NCBI RefSeq assembly: GCF_004168585.1
Contig: NZ_PGVH01000043.1
Span: 318,554-382,553, forward strand
DNA length: 64,000 nt
From: Shewanella sp. OPT22
GTDB taxonomy: Bacteria > Pseudomonadota > Gammaproteobacteria > Enterobacterales > Shewanellaceae
Direction of reading: 5' to 3'
Below the pieces are notes generated by a model. The model searched no databases. It had not been told where the DNA came from and worked only from the letters and a program-made list of their open reading frames with translations. Below are positions 10,913 through 19,862 of the stretch, in pieces. The position numbers and the translations under genes were made by a program. Positions within the stretch are counted from its first letter, which is position 1; each line of letters opens with the position of its first letter.

Positions 10913-12799
10913 ATGAAAAAAAATAAAACAAATAACATTTTCAAATATGGATTATTAGCTACTCTTGTATCAGCAACACTTGGGATCACAGCATGTAATG
11001 ATGAAGCTTCTTCATCTGTGCAGCCTGAAGCTCAATCTAAACCTGTATTTACAACAGGTAAGGAAAACGATGTTAAAACCTTGATTGGCCTAAAAGGAAG
11101 TCAAGGTGTTCGATTCAATAATGGCTGGTTGCTTGCAAGCGAGAAGTCAGGATTAGTTTCTTGGAATGGTGAGTCCGATAATGGCAACACCTTAGCTAAA
11201 GGGGAATATAAGTACCTTCAAGCTTCTAGTGATATTGCGATAACCTTTGATACTAGGACAGACCGTGTTCAGCCATTTTCAGTTGTAAACGGCACACTGA
11301 CTAAGCTAGCTCTTATGCCTGAGCTTGATTACGAAATAAACTGGGTTTGTTTACAGCCAAGACAGCAAGATGGGTTGACTTATGTTTGGCTTGGTGGCGA
11401 ATCAGGCAACGCACAACAGTGGGTATTAGGCCACAAAGGCAATTGGAATCCCAAGTTTGTTCGTAGTATCTCAGTACCTATGGGGACACTTAATTGCTCT
11501 TTAGATTCTACGACAGATACACTGTATATTGCGGAACAACAAGCTGGAATTTGGGCAATAGATGCACACCCTCAAGCCGTTAAAGAAACTGAGCTTGTCG
11601 TTGCAAAACCACACAACACGTTAACTTCAGTTTTTGCTGATGATGGCCACGTGTTTTATCAAGATGAGACTGGGCGTGTCTTTTCTGATGGCAACCAAGT
11701 AGCGTTCAATAAAGGTGATGAGGTTGAAGGATTAACCGTTTTTACTGGCAATCAGAAACAATCAGTACTGAGCTTCGATGACGAAAATGACCAATACCTT
11801 CTCTCAAATTGGACTATAAAACTACAACCAAAAGATAAAGCAGAGAAGATCCGTGAAATTCCAGCATGGGTCGAAAGTGCAAATTCAGATCGTGCTGGGG
11901 ATACTATGGATGACCCAGCAATTTGGGTTAATAAAACATCACCTGCAGACAGCTTGATTTTAGGCGCTCATAAGCGCTGGGGATTGTTAGTATTTGATAT
12001 GCAAGGCAACCAAGTTCAGTCTATTGGTACCGGACGCATTAATAATATCGATTTAAGACAGAACCTACTCATTAATGGTGAAACTAAAAGTATTGCGATA
12101 GCCAGCTTGCGTGATGGAGATAAACTTGCTGTATATGAAATTACTCAAAAAGGTCATGTTATTCAAACAGCGGTCTTAGATACACATTTAAATGACATTT
12201 ATGGCATGTGTTTATATAAAGATGATTCACAACTTTATGCTTTTGCAAATGAAAAATCAGGTAAAACCATACAGTATCGTGTGAATTTAGATACACAAAC
12301 TTCCATCACAAAAGTACGTGAGCTGTCTGCGCCATCTCAAGTCGAAGGCTGTGTAGCCAATGATCAAACAGGTGAATTATTCGTTGGTGAAGAAGATCAA
12401 GGAGTTTGGAAGTATGATGCCAATGCTCAAGCCTCATCGAAAGGTGAAATGATCATCAAAGTCGGGGGTCCATTAGTCGACGATGTCGAAGGTTTAGATT
12501 TGTATCACGGGCAAGACAAATCTTATCTTGTTGTGTCGAGTCAAGGTAATGATTCCTATATCCTTTATAACTCTGAAGCTCCATATCAGTTTGTAACTCA
12601 ATTTAGAATTGGGACTAATTTTGATAAAGGAATTGATGGTAGCTCAGAAACCGATGGTTTAGCCGTTACTTCAATGCCTGTTGGTGATGGCCCATGGTCT
12701 CAAGGTATGCTCGTGGTTCAAGATGGAAGAAATCGCATGCCAGACGCTAATCAAGATTTTAAGTGGATCCCTTGGAGCAGTATCTTTAATAACAATTAA
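10913..12799 (+). CDS. Beta-propeller phytase lipoprotein with two propeller-like halves
   Basis: The start is the ATG at 10913 with AAGG 8 nt upstream; a GTG directly before it is less likely. The N-terminus ends in a lipobox GITAC (Cys28), so the protein should be membrane-anchored. The C-terminal half (about 300-628) has the 3-phytase motifs TMDDPAIWVN, LGAHKRWGLLVFD, VEGLDLYHG, SSETDGLAVTS and LVVQDGRN. These form the calcium-dependent propeller that removes phosphate from phytate. The N-terminal 270 residues look like a diverged second propeller, as in dual-domain beta-propeller phytases. It pairs with the receptor upstream. Confidence 0.9.
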   Translation: MKKNKTNNIFKYGLLATLVSATLGITACNDEASSSVQPEAQSKPVFTTGKENDVKTLIGLKGSQGVRFNNGWLLASEKSGLVSWNGESDNGNTLAKGEYKYLQASSDIAITFDTRTDRVQPFSVVNGTLTKLALMPELDYEINWVCLQPRQQDGLTYVWLGGESGNAQQWVLGHKGNWNPKFVRSISVPMGTLNCSLDSTTDTLYIAEQQAGIWAIDAHPQAVKETELVVAKPHNTLTSVFADDGHVFYQDETGRVFSDGNQVAFNKGDEVEGLTVFTGNQKQSVLSFDDENDQYLLSNWTIKLQPKDKAEKIREIPAWVESANSDRAGDTMDDPAIWVNKTSPADSLILGAHKRWGLLVFDMQGNQVQSIGTGRINNIDLRQNLLINGETKSIAIASLRDGDKLAVYEITQKGHVIQTAVLDTHLNDIYGMCLYKDDSQLYAFANEKSGKTIQYRVNLDTQTSITKVRELSAPSQVEGCVANDQTGELFVGEEDQGVWKYDANAQASSKGEMIIKVGGPLVDDVEGLDLYHGQDKSYLVVSSQGNDSYILYNSEAPYQFVTQFRIGTNFDKGIDGSSETDGLAVTSMPVGDGPWSQGMLVVQDGRNRMPDANQDFKWIPWSSIFNNN

Positions 12800-12815
12800 A
12801 AACCATAAAATATCT

Positions 12816-12847
12816 CATCGCCCTATCTACTAGGGCGATGACTTTTA
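12816..12847. terminator. Bidirectional terminator between phytase and HvfA-like gene
   Basis: CATCGCCCT (12816-12824) pairs with AGGGCGATG (12832-12840) over a 7-nt loop, followed by ACTTTTAATT. It lies between two convergent genes and can serve both; the minus-strand tail is weaker. Confidence 0.8.
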
Positions 12848-12848
12848 A

Positions 12849-13331
12849 TTACTTTTTACTTCCACATTTGCCTTCGCCACATTTTCCTTCATGAGCTTTG
12901 CGCTTTTCGCCGCACCGACCTTCACCGCACTTCCCTTCTTGAGACATTTTTCCACCACACTTTCCTTCATGGGCTTTTTTGCCTCCACACTTTCCTTCTT
13001 TACTTCCTTTTTGATCAGCACCGCACTTGCCTTCGCCACATTTCCCTTGATTTGCTTTACGCTTCGCACCGCAACGTCCTTCTCCGCACTTGCCTTCTTG
13101 AGACATTTTGCCGCCGCACTTGCCATCATGTGCTTTTTTCCCACCGCACTTCCCTTGGCCACATTTACCATCTTTGGTTTTATCTGAACCACCAGAGGAT
13201 TGATTATCTGCAATTTGATAACCTTGATGAAGTTGATTAAAACTAAATTGACTTGAATTTGCTAATGCGACTGGAGCTAAAATAACGGTGCCAATAGCAA
13301 CAGCTATGGCTTTCTTGTTTAATTTACTCAT
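12849..13331 (-). CDS. Cys-rich HvfA/bufferin-like peptide precursor (orphan)
   Basis: The 160-residue product has a signal peptide (1-24, ending APVALA) and a spacer that includes SFNQLHQGYQIA. From residue 55 onward it is built of GKCG/GRCG units, with 13 cysteines and typical EGKCGEGKCG doublets. HvfA-type peptides have their EGKCG motifs modified by a DUF692 enzyme (HvfB) with its partner HvfC and bind copper. No DUF692, DUF2063 or DoxX gene is beside it: downstream is the convergent phytase and upstream are tRNAs. Residues 61-104 and 114-157 are near-identical copies, a tandem duplication of 159 bp. A periplasmic metal-binding role is inferred. Confidence 0.75.
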   Translation of the reverse strand: MSKLNKKAIAVAIGTVILAPVALANSSQFSFNQLHQGYQIADNQSSGGSDKTKDGKCGQGKCGGKKAHDGKCGGKMSQEGKCGEGRCGAKRKANQGKCGEGKCGADQKGSKEGKCGGKKAHEGKCGGKMSQEGKCGEGRCGEKRKAHEGKCGEGKCGSKK

Positions 13332-13445
13332 TAAGACCTCTTACCGGAAGAACCGAACAGACCAAGGTGTTGAATAGTTAAATTAAAACAGTATACGAAA
13401 AAAGTCGCATTTAAATTGTTATATAGAAGAATGTTTAGAAATAAA

Positions 13446-13531
13446 TGGTACCCGAGGCCAGACTTGAACTGGCACGCCTATTAAGCGAGGGATTTTAAAT
13501 CCCTTGTGTCTACCGATTCCACCACTCGGGC
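13446..13531 (-). tRNA. tRNA-Leu (anticodon TAA)
   Basis: The sequence folds as a class II tRNA with acceptor GCCCGAG/CTCGGGT, an encoded ACCA end, anticodon loop TTTAAAA and a long variable arm. It is the last of three tRNAs on the minus strand, matching the order of glyW-cysT-leuZ in enteric bacteria. Confidence 0.95.
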
Positions 13532-13577
13532 AATTTGAGTGAAAATAAAAGCAATACATCACTTCTATTTTAAAATG

Positions 13578-13651
13578 TGGAGGCGCGACCCGGAGTTGAA
13601 CCGAGATAGACGGATTTGCAATCCGCAGCATAGCCATTCTGCCATCGCGCC
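13578..13651 (-). tRNA. tRNA-Cys (anticodon GCA)
   Basis: Acceptor GGCGCGA pairs with TCGCGCC, TCCA is encoded at the 3' end, the T arm reads GGTTCAACTCC, and the anticodon loop ATTGCAAA carries GCA. It lies between tRNA-Gly and tRNA-Leu in one transcript. Confidence 0.95.
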
Positions 13652-13660
13652 CTAGAAGAT

Positions 13661-13736
13661 TGGAGCGACATATCGGGTTCGAACCGATGACCTATACCTT
13701 GGCAAGGTATCGCTCTACCAACTGAGCTAATGTCGC
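13661..13736 (-). tRNA. tRNA-Gly (anticodon GCC)
   Basis: Acceptor GCGACAT pairs with ATGTCGC, the D arm is TAGCTCAGTTGGTAGAGC, the anticodon is GCC in CTTGCCAAG, and TCCA is encoded at the end. It is the first gene of the Gly-Cys-Leu tRNA transcript. Confidence 0.95.
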
Positions 13737-13793
13737 ATATAAACTTCATATGTAACCAATGGAAGATTGACTTCTCGTTGACTACGGGAACGC

Positions 13794-13821
13794 ATTTTAC
13801 GGATTTAGCAAAAGGAGTCAA
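13794..13821 (-). promoter_or_regulatory. Promoter of the tRNA Gly-Cys-Leu operon
   Basis: On the minus strand TTGACT (-35, 13816-13821) and TAAAAT (-10, 13794-13799) are 16 bp apart. A G/C-rich discriminator GCG follows the -10 element, typical of stringently controlled stable-RNA promoters. The tRNA-Gly 5' end is about 55 nt downstream. Confidence 0.7.
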
Positions 13822-13998
13822 TGACTGGATATAAGATTTATTTCTAAGTGAACAATTAGTAGGCTTTCCGTATTTAAAGTATACGCATGCAGTACAAACC
13901 TTAATGGTCTCTTTCTGAGATCGATAATTAATGAATATTTATAAATATTACTTTTATATTATTAAGTACTAAATAACTGATTCATTGAGGTGTACTAA

Positions 13999-14868
13999 AT
14001 GATAACAAGTTCAATACCTATTAATAGTGCTCAATATGTCGCTAAATATTCTGACATTCAAGTTAAATTTACTGAGTTAAGCGATAACCAATACAAAATT
14101 TCAGATGTCGAAAAGCAACATGCTTCGGATGAAACAGACGGTGCAATTGATTTAATTACTTCATTCTTTCTTAAAAAAAATCAGGTGGTTGAGCTGAAAG
14201 AAGGTGAGTATCAAACATTTACTGGCATTAATGGTGAACTGGGCAAGTATAAATTAGAGCCGGTAGATCCTAATCTAAGCACTGGTTGGTATAAGTTAAC
14301 TGATATGGAAATGAAGGATTTAGCAGCTGAAAATGCAGTAACTGTTAATCATATCGCAGAATTTGAAAAACAAGGAGGAGATAAAGAGGATCTACTGATA
14401 GTTGAGGCGCCTGAGAATAGTAAACCAATTATTGAACCAACGAGTCCAACAAGTGAAACCTTTCCTGGCTGGCCTACCCCCCACAATCAAGGACTATCTC
14501 CTGCAGAATTTTCTTGTACAACCTATTTTAGATCGAGCCTTAATGATTGGTCTGCTAATTCGAGAACGGAATTAAAGAGAGTCAGCGATAATGACGATGA
14601 TATTGGTAAATATTCAATAAAGTTAAATTTAGAAGCCGGTCAAGAAATCCAATTTAAAATAGGCGATGAATCTTGGAGTAGATACAGCTTGGGTACCAAA
14701 GATGGGAAAGTACTAAAAGCAGGCAGCGAAGAAATGCTTGAGGAAACAGGCCATAGCGAAGATATGAGATTAGTGGCAGAAAAAGCCGGTGAATATGAAA
14801 TAATTGTTACCAACTATGCAGATATGGAAAAAAGATTGGCTAAAGTTGAGGTCAAAAGTCCTAAATAA
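13999..14868 (+). CDS. Hypothetical protein with C-terminal beta-sandwich-like domain
   Basis: I do not recognise this 289-residue protein. A good ribosome site (GAGGTG) precedes the ATG. Residues 1-130 form one acidic region without a signal peptide. A Pro/Ser/Thr linker (about 138-160, EPTSPTSETFPGWPTPHN) leads to a C-terminal part (about 170-289) with TTYFRSSLNDWS and LNLEAGQEIQFKIGDESWSRYSLG. That part faintly resembles the small carbohydrate-binding beta-sandwiches found at the N-terminus of pullulanases. This likeness is weak and I assign no function. The gene stands alone between the tRNA promoter region and a strong hairpin. Confidence 0.7.
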   Translation: MITSSIPINSAQYVAKYSDIQVKFTELSDNQYKISDVEKQHASDETDGAIDLITSFFLKKNQVVELKEGEYQTFTGINGELGKYKLEPVDPNLSTGWYKLTDMEMKDLAAENAVTVNHIAEFEKQGGDKEDLLIVEAPENSKPIIEPTSPTSETFPGWPTPHNQGLSPAEFSCTTYFRSSLNDWSANSRTELKRVSDNDDDIGKYSIKLNLEAGQEIQFKIGDESWSRYSLGTKDGKVLKAGSEEMLEETGHSEDMRLVAEKAGEYEIIVTNYADMEKRLAKVEVKSPK

Positions 14869-14874
14869 CGTAAT

Positions 14875-14913
14875 TGGCTCTCCACCTATTTCATTGTTAT
14901 AGGTAGAGAGCCA
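14875..14913 (+). terminator. Hairpin between the convergent hypothetical gene and asmA-like gene
   Basis: TGGCTCTCCACCTAT (14875-14889) pairs with ATAGGTAGAGAGCCA (14899-14913), with one mismatch, over a 9-nt loop. No clean T-tract follows on either side, so it may act as a bidirectional, non-canonical terminator. Confidence 0.55.
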
Positions 14914-14926
14914 GATGAATACAGAT

Positions 14927-16780
14927 TTAAAAACCAAACTTTTTAAAAAGCTTGTCTTTTATCTTATTTTTCAATTTCTCTTTTTCTTGATCGATTTTTT
15001 CATCAAGCAATGCTTTTGTATCAATTGAAAATTTAGGGTTTGTCATTTCACCAGAGATACGTAATGGTATCTTAATACCACTTAAATCGTCTTTCTTCGA
15101 CTTTTGACCTTTTAGTGAAGCCACAATTTCTGTTTGCAGTAAGTAGTCAATTGATTTTTTGACTAGGTTTACATCACCCTCACCTTTCAATCTTAATAAC
15201 GGCGAGGCCATCTCAGTCTCATTAAGTTTGACAACGCCTTTAACTATTTTGAATTTAGTTCCTAGCCGAGTAAAATCTGTTTTCTTCTGTTTGACTTCTT
15301 CAGTTGCCTCGCCTTTAAATTTTGCTTTTGCATTTCGAATCATGAGTGGGATATTTACCCCATAAATTGCACCGTCTGTAAATTCAGCGTTCCCTTGTGC
15401 TACAAGATTCTCGAGAACCTTATCAGGATTCAAACTGGTTCCATGACCTGATAAGTTGAATAACGTAGTCCCAGCAAGAATTTCAGAGTTAATTGCATCT
15501 TTTAAAAGCGGTTGAACTCGAACGCCCGATAACGTTGTCCTGAATTTATAATTTGGCTTACCATTTTTAGCCAATAAACTGGCTGAAGAAGCTAACTTGC
15601 CTTTATATAAATGACCGGAGAAATCCTTAACGTTTAATACCCCCCCCTTTAAACTGCTTTCAAGATTCCAATCATTGGTTTTGATCTTTTTAAATTGAAT
15701 CGCTTTAACTTTTAGTGAGATATCCGCATTTACTGTGTTTAATGCACCTAAATCTGGTTCTGTGCCAGGTAGTTTATTAGTATCTGAAGGAGTTGCTGCT
15801 AAAGGCTGTTTAGTTGTTTCTTTAGCTTCTTTTTCCTTCGGAAGGTAAGGCGTTATATTGACATCACCAACGTTCAATGAAGCATTAATATAAGGGACTT
15901 TCTTACCGAAACTAACTTGTGCCTTGCCAGAAGACTTTATCGCATCGATATCAAAGGAATCTAGCTTCAAGGTCGCTGTTTTGGCCTTTGTATCGACTTG
16001 TGCATCGAGCTGAACTCGATTTTCAATTTTGCCGTTAGGAATCGCAGTACCATTGATGTTAGTTTCGACTTCAAGTGATTTAAGAGCAAAAGTCGAAAGT
16101 GACTTATTAATATTGATCACCCCAGAGCCTGACGATGTTATTTGATTTTTGTTGATGTCAGCTTGGATTTCAAAGGCTAACTTTGAGTCTTTGTCTAAAT
16201 CGAAGTCATCTAAACTCAATTTTTTGATATTAAATTGATTAGCGACTTTCGTGTTGTCATCTCGCATATTTACAGTGACATCAGTAATGGAGATGCCATT
16301 GATGTGTAAAGCGTTGAGCATTTGACCTGGAGCTTCATCCGTAGCTTTGTCATCAACTTTGTTCTTATTGACAGCCGACTTTTCCGAAGCACTACCGCCT
16401 AAACCATCTAAACTCGACTTACCATCTTTTTTAGTAATTAAGTTAAATATTATTCCGTCAAAATTTAAACGACTTATTTCCACTTGTTTAGAAAGCAATG
16501 GAAGAAATTTCACCTCTGCCACCGCTTTATTAACGGATAACATTTGCTGCTTAAACCCCTTAGGTGCAGACAAGCTTAGTTTTTCTATCTCTATCCCTAA
16601 ACTCGGATAAACCGTCCATTTTAAGTCTTTTTCAATCTTTAACTCTCTACCTGTTTGTTCTTTAACTAAAGAAACCAGTTCAGGCTTGTAGTCATTGAGA
16701 TCAAATAAAAAAGTTAGATATAGGGCTAAGCAAACTATAAGAGCTAAAAGGGTTACTAAACCCCACTTAATGACTTTCAT
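14927..16780 (-). CDS. AsmA-family inner-membrane-anchored protein
   Basis: The protein has one N-terminal membrane anchor (about residues 2-26, VIKWGLVTLLALIVCLALYL) and the AsmA N-terminal signature DLNDYKPELVSLVKEQTGR with GIEIEKLSL. The rest is a long repetitive beta structure of the type now placed among bridge-like lipid-transfer proteins of the envelope. The length (617 residues) equals E. coli AsmA. The start is the ATG at 16780 with GGAG 8-9 nt upstream; a GTG lies directly before it. A low-complexity linker (about 315-340, KEAKETTKQPLAATPSDTNK) interrupts the middle. The exact lipid role is unknown. Confidence 0.87.
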   Translation of the reverse strand: MKVIKWGLVTLLALIVCLALYLTFLFDLNDYKPELVSLVKEQTGRELKIEKDLKWTVYPSLGIEIEKLSLSAPKGFKQQMLSVNKAVAEVKFLPLLSKQVEISRLNFDGIIFNLITKKDGKSSLDGLGGSASEKSAVNKNKVDDKATDEAPGQMLNALHINGISITDVTVNMRDDNTKVANQFNIKKLSLDDFDLDKDSKLAFEIQADINKNQITSSGSGVININKSLSTFALKSLEVETNINGTAIPNGKIENRVQLDAQVDTKAKTATLKLDSFDIDAIKSSGKAQVSFGKKVPYINASLNVGDVNITPYLPKEKEAKETTKQPLAATPSDTNKLPGTEPDLGALNTVNADISLKVKAIQFKKIKTNDWNLESSLKGGVLNVKDFSGHLYKGKLASSASLLAKNGKPNYKFRTTLSGVRVQPLLKDAINSEILAGTTLFNLSGHGTSLNPDKVLENLVAQGNAEFTDGAIYGVNIPLMIRNAKAKFKGEATEEVKQKKTDFTRLGTKFKIVKGVVKLNETEMASPLLRLKGEGDVNLVKKSIDYLLQTEIVASLKGQKSKKDDLSGIKIPLRISGEMTNPKFSIDTKALLDEKIDQEKEKLKNKIKDKLFKKFGF

Positions 16781-17287
16781 CACGCAATCTCCAGAACGAA
16801 AAATAAGTTATTTGCATCCATGCTCGTGTTGTCAATAAGTCCAGAGAAATTCAATCTCTTGAACACCACAATGCAAGAAGGGTTTATTCTACAACTGATT
16901 CGTTCACATTCTCAAATAACAATTTAGATTTAGTGTATGCTTTATTTAATTGTTTACTGAATCTAATGTGGAGTAAACCTTCAAAAGGATAAAGCCTAAC
17001 TTAACTCAACCTAGTAGCGGCATTGTTGCAACTATGGTTTATTGTTGTTAAATAGAGAGTAACGATAACGATTTACAATGCGTAACTCTAGCAATGAATC
17101 ACATTTTATTGGTTTTATTCACTAAAAAAACATGTAAATACTGCAAATGAATATTGTTAATTTGGCGATTACCCGTATAATTCTCGCTCAATTGTTGAAG
17201 GTTTGTTCGACTGAATAAACAACCAATAACAATGATATTTATTCAACAATTTCGGATATTTCCCTGACTTCAACGACAGACATCAAG
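16781..17287. other. Divergent intergenic region of about 500 bp
   Basis: No ORF of note, RNA gene or repeat is seen. The region is AT-rich and must contain the promoters of the asmA-like gene and of the small gene at 17288. An inverted TGAATAAA/TTTATTCA pair near 17212-17246 is too widely spaced to interpret. Confidence 0.4.
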
Positions 17288-17599
17288 ATGACAAACAATT
17301 TGGATTTAGAAAAAGCGTTATCAGCATTAGACGATTATGGTTTTGAACAAAAGCAATCAGCTAGCCTCGAAGCCGCTCGCAATAAAAGTCAAATGCAAAA
17401 GTATTTGAAAACGCTCAACTATAGTTTGAAACGGTTAGAGGTATTGCAAGAAGCCGTTACTGAACTCGTTACGAAAGAAAAAGAGCAACAAAAGAAAAAA
17501 GAGTTAATTCAGACCTATAAAACAAAAGTTTTTAACTTATCGAGAGACTATAATCTTAGCTACGATGAAGTTTTAGAAATTATGGCTAATCAAGCTTAG
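17288..17599 (+). CDS. Small alpha-helical hypothetical protein
   Basis: The 103-residue product is predicted to be mostly helical, with a charged coiled-coil-like middle (about 40-75, LKRLEVLQEAVTELVTKEKEQQKKKEL in pieces) and a C-terminal FNLSRDYNLSYDEVLEIM motif. I do not recognise a named family; an H-NS-like nucleoid role was considered but the C-terminal DNA-binding motif of H-NS is absent. Its 3' end overlaps that of the convergent tapT gene by 14 nt. Coding bias and the clean frame support a real gene. Confidence 0.7.
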   Translation: MTNNLDLEKALSALDDYGFEQKQSASLEAARNKSQMQKYLKTLNYSLKRLEVLQEAVTELVTKEKEQQKKKELIQTYKTKVFNLSRDYNLSYDEVLEIMANQA

Positions 17600-18386
17600 C
17601 CATAATTGCTTTCTCATGAGCCATTTCAAATTGCTCTATATACTCAGAAAATGGCGTTAATATGGATATCGGACGTTTATTCCGACCAAGTAACGCTGAT
17701 TCTTTAAAAACATTAGACCATTGCTTTAATGCTTCAGCGTTTGGCTTCTCACCAAAACATTCTAAAGCCATCGCTGCAACTTCTGCTGTTCCGAGCTGAA
17801 AATCCCTTTGCCCTTTTCTGATAACATATTCAGAAACAAATTCAGGGCTAAATGACAACATTGGAATGCCCCTCAGATATTCAGATTTTCTGTACATTTT
17901 AATCGCTTCTCGCCACGTTCCATCGAGTAGAATAAAGAGCGTTTTTTTACCCGAAAATTCAAGTGAGCTACTTTCAGAATAAACGATTTCAGTTTCTGCG
18001 TATTCATCAGGAAAAATTAAAACTGGTTGATACTCAGGATCTTGAATTAAATCTAAAAGCTTTTGCTCAACTTCAACTCTAGACCACAAGAAGGCAAAGG
18101 TTTCGGGGATCAAATCAGCAATCAACCTGCCCGTGTTAGATGGCTTTAAGACCTCATCGTCGTACATCAATAATAAGAATGATGCATTCGAAGCTAACTG
18201 TCTTCTATGATCACAAATACACCACTTAATGTTCTGTAAACAAAGTTTACAGCGACTGACATTTTTTCCTCTTGCATTAAACGTTTTAGTAGAAAGAGAT
18301 TTACGATGGGTATATAAATCGTGGATACGGTGTTTTATTGGTTTCATAGGTATGGCGGGCACCAATTGGCGCCCTGATTTGATCAT
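17586..18386 (-). CDS. tapT: tRNA-uridine aminocarboxypropyltransferase (DTW domain)
   Basis: The N-terminus has a zinc-type cluster C46-C49-C56-C58 in SRCKLCLQNIKWCICD, and the family's DTW motif appears as LLDGTWREA near residue 160. YfiP/TapT in E. coli makes acp3U47 in tRNA from S-adenosylmethionine. The length of 266 is slightly above the E. coli protein because of an N-terminal extension. The start overlaps the pssA stop by 4 nt, so the two are one minus-strand unit, as yfiP and pssA are near neighbours in enterics; the intervening acetyltransferase gene pat is absent here. Confidence 0.88.
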   Translation of the reverse strand: MIKSGRQLVPAIPMKPIKHRIHDLYTHRKSLSTKTFNARGKNVSRCKLCLQNIKWCICDHRRQLASNASFLLLMYDDEVLKPSNTGRLIADLIPETFAFLWSRVEVEQKLLDLIQDPEYQPVLIFPDEYAETEIVYSESSSLEFSGKKTLFILLDGTWREAIKMYRKSEYLRGIPMLSFSPEFVSEYVIRKGQRDFQLGTAEVAAMALECFGEKPNAEALKQWSNVFKESALLGRNKRPISILTPFSEYIEQFEMAHEKAIMAKLD

Positions 18387-19753
18387 AAAATTCTACGAAG
18401 AAAAAAGTCAGCTCGTAGTCGTTTAATTCGTGTGAGAATCTTTTTTACTGCTACAGGGTAATCTTTCAACGATTCGATTTGACTATAATGATACAACTGA
18501 GTTGTATGTTGAATAATATGCGTTCTTTCTTGAGAAAACTGCTCTTTCCATACTTGTTCAGGATCTTGTATCAATAAGCCATTTTCGAGATCAAGTGACC
18601 AAGCTCTAGGATTCAAATTTGAGCCTGTAATAAGATAATTTTGGTTATCTGCACTGATCCCCTTTAGATGAAAACTATTAGTTTCGTGCTTCCATAAATG
18701 AATACGAAGTAAACCTTTATCAATCGCCCATTGCTGACGTTTCACAAACTTTCTTAGTGATTGTTCATAAATATATGGAACAGCACCAATAGTAGTAAAA
18801 TCTTTTTCATCTGGGATAAAAAAGTCATTGGCAGTCTTATCGCCTACCACAATGTCAACTTGCTTTCCCTGACGTAAATGCTTAATTAATGCTCGGCTCA
18901 ATGCGTAAGGCGGGTTAAAATATGGCGTACAAATGAATAGCGACTCTGAAGATTCTTTAACTAAATCTATAACCGCTTTATTTAATACGTTTTTCTTTCT
19001 TCCGAGACCAACCAGTGGCGTAATTCTAGTACCATTTTTGGTACCTGAATATTCATACCTAGCCTGTGATAACTTAACTTTGAAGTTTCTTATCTGCTGT
19101 TTTGACGGGATTTTATCATTGTCTTTATCGCCAAGCGCAACTACAGCGTCATCTTCAGCAAGTTCGTGAAGCATATAATTTCGCATTGAAGCCGCAAGCT
19201 CAGGAGACTCAATGACATGATACCGATCAAATCGATAGCGCTCACCGACCTGTAAGTAGATATTATTTAGGCTCGAACCACTGAAAATAACGGCATCGTC
19301 AATCACAAAGCCCTTTAAATGAAGTACACCTAAAAACTCTTTCGTTTTAATTGGCGTGCCTAAAATATCAATAGGATGATCAGCTTCGGCATTTTTAGAG
19401 CGATACATAAAATAATTACCGCTGTCGCCTTTTTGGCCGATTAAGCCTCTGCGTGCTCGATGAAAATCAACAAACACTTTAATATCTATTTTTGGATTGT
19501 TTGATTTTGCCGCTAATAGAGCATCAAAAATCTCTCTACCTGCTTCATCATCTTCTAAATATAATGCAGATAAATAGATGTTATTTTTAGCATTCTTGAT
19601 TCTAGATAATAGCTCATGTCTAAAACGTTCTGGTGTCAGTAACCAAGAAATAGAATCTTTAGAAATTGGAATGCCACTCAACTGGCTAAGCAAAGCCTTC
19701 TCCTTATTTATCAGGCTTCTGATTTTGTTGTTTACATAGTCAGAAGCATGCAC
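18383..19753 (-). CDS. pssA: CDP-diacylglycerol-serine O-phosphatidyltransferase PssA
   Basis: This phospholipase-D-superfamily enzyme forms phosphatidylserine from CDP-diacylglycerol and serine. Both HKD motifs are visible: HLKGFVIDDAVIFSGSSLNN at about 145 and FHLKGISADNQNYLITGSNL near 365. The length of 456 matches E. coli PssA (451). Its start codon is GTG in this frame. It is followed directly by tapT with a 4-nt overlap. Confidence 0.93.
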   Translation of the reverse strand: MHASDYVNNKIRSLINKEKALLSQLSGIPISKDSISWLLTPERFRHELLSRIKNAKNNIYLSALYLEDDEAGREIFDALLAAKSNNPKIDIKVFVDFHRARRGLIGQKGDSGNYFMYRSKNAEADHPIDILGTPIKTKEFLGVLHLKGFVIDDAVIFSGSSLNNIYLQVGERYRFDRYHVIESPELAASMRNYMLHELAEDDAVVALGDKDNDKIPSKQQIRNFKVKLSQARYEYSGTKNGTRITPLVGLGRKKNVLNKAVIDLVKESSESLFICTPYFNPPYALSRALIKHLRQGKQVDIVVGDKTANDFFIPDEKDFTTIGAVPYIYEQSLRKFVKRQQWAIDKGLLRIHLWKHETNSFHLKGISADNQNYLITGSNLNPRAWSLDLENGLLIQDPEQVWKEQFSQERTHIIQHTTQLYHYSQIESLKDYPVAVKKILTRIKRLRADFFLRRIL

Positions 19754-19862
19754 ACGATAAAATGAATATAGAAATTACCGATTTGCGAATGATTCGGCAA
19801 CCTTTTTAAGCGAAAAGGGCCGTTATGATTGTGAGGTTGCTCTAAAAACGTTCATTAAGGTG

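Noticed and set aside
12891..13187. 98-codon plus-strand frame opposite the Cys-rich peptide gene
   Set aside because: It is the antisense of the repeated GKCG codons and has no signals of its own.
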